Shown one piece after another: positions 5,377 through 5,766 of a DNA stretch of 5,766 bases. The notes under the pieces are model-generated. The model did not search any database. It saw only the letters and a program-made list of their open reading frames with translations, and was not told where the DNA came from. The stretch lies in the NCBI GenBank assembly GCA_023411815.1, contig JAEYOJ010000163.1:1-5766 (forward strand). The letters run 5' to 3'. Positions within the stretch are counted from its first letter, which is position 1, and each line of letters starts with the position of its first letter. The translations under genes and the position numbers were made by a program. The stretch comes from Pseudomonadota bacterium (lineage in GTDB: Bacteria; Desulfobacterota; Desulfovibrionia; Desulfovibrionales; Desulfovibrionaceae).

Positions 5377-5766
5377 CTACGAGGCCAGGCGGGCACGGTA
5401 TTCCTCGATGACCGAGGCGCGGCTGACGCCCTGCACGATGAGATGTTTGCTGATGGACAGGTCGTCCCAGGCCGGCTGCAGGCCAACCTCGCGGACGCCC
5501 TTCTCGGGATCGCGCTGCTCCGGGGCCTTGAGCTTCTCGCCCATGTGGCAGTCGTCGCCCATGAACACGAGCACGGGCCGGTCCTTGCGCGCGCGCAGCC
5601 TGTTCTGGCGCTGCACCGCGCTGATGAGGAACTCGGTGTACTCCCGCGACTGGGGGTTCCAGACCTCGATGCCGTCCACGTCGTAGTCGGCCAGCAGGAT
5701 GGGCCAGAACTGCTCGGGGTGCGGGATGACGATGCCGGCGCCCAGGGAGCGGGCCTCCTCGATGAT
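5377..5766 (-). CDS. PHP-domain phosphoesterase-like protein, C-terminal part (5' end outside window)
   Basis: The reading frame is open to the window edge and ends at TAG (5377-5379), giving 129 visible residues of a longer protein. The visible part resembles the C-terminal half of the PHP (polymerase and histidinol phosphatase) fold. It has an IVIPHPEQF segment with a probable metal-binding His near visible residue 16, a DGIEVWNPQ strand with a candidate Glu ligand near residue 34, and a FMGDDCHMG segment that fits the D-x-H metal motif near the end of PHP domains. PHP proteins are typically metal-dependent phosphoesterases, including histidinol phosphatase and nucleotide or oligonucleotide phosphatases. 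The substrate here cannot be told. A GTG codon at 5677-5679 lies in frame, but conserved PHP sequence continues upstream of it, so it is not the start. The gene lies 51 bases upstream of the amphi-Trp gene on the same strand, so co-transcription is likely. The fold call is fairly sure; the role in the system is inference. Confidence 0.75.
   Translation of the reverse strand: MIEEARSLGAGIVIPHPEQFWPILLADYDVDGIEVWNPQSREYTEFLISAVQRQNRLRARKDRPVLVFMGDDCHMGEKLKAPEQRDPEKGVREVGLQPAWDDLSISKHLIVQGVSRASVIEEYRARLAS

Noticed and set aside
1..5766. CRISPR array, tRNA or rRNA genes, insertion sequence ends
   Set aside because: No regularly spaced repeats, no cloverleaf-like segment, no transposase motif and no terminal inverted repeats were seen. 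Almost all of the window from 198 onward is coding.

Overview
This is a high-GC window (my estimate is low-to-mid 60s percent) with a compact operon-like run of six genes, all on the minus strand and read from right to left. Gene content and base composition suggest a Desulfovibrio-type sulfate reducer (Desulfovibrionales). That placement rests on my memory of where these families occur together, and no taxonomic marker gene is present.

The gene order in transcription direction is: the C-terminal part of a PHP-domain phosphoesterase (5766-5377, cut by the window edge); a 95-aa amphi-Trp domain protein (5325-5038); a 545-aa fusion of a PhoU-like domain to an aminoglycoside-phosphotransferase-like kinase domain (5041-3404); a RimK-like ATP-grasp ligase (3385-2510); an HPr kinase-related P-loop protein (2513-1407); and a CofD/YvcK-like protein (1400-198). 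The genes nearly touch. Two junctions are 4-base stop/start overlaps (5038-5041 and 2510-2513), and two others have gaps of 18 and 6 bases. Only the PHP to amphi-Trp gap (51 bases) is looser. Tandem GC-rich inverted repeats at 121-176 follow the last gene and probably end the transcript.

The combination of ATP-grasp, HprK-related kinase B, CofD-like and amphi-Trp proteins matches what protein-family databases call the 'GAK system'. It was recognised by co-occurrence, and I know of no experimentally established function. The genes encode two kinase folds, one ATP-dependent ligase fold, one phospho-ligand transferase or binding fold, one probable phosphoesterase and one small protein with no visible catalytic motif. 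This suggests a cytoplasmic pathway that builds, transfers or senses a phosphorylated metabolite or a modified small protein. No protein shows a signal peptide or a transmembrane segment.

The left edge (1-120) has no gene on either strand. It holds a candidate minus-strand promoter facing out of the window, with a perfect 7-3-7 palindrome inside an unusually long 20-base spacer. This layout resembles MerR-family-controlled promoters and probably belongs to an unrelated neighbouring gene.
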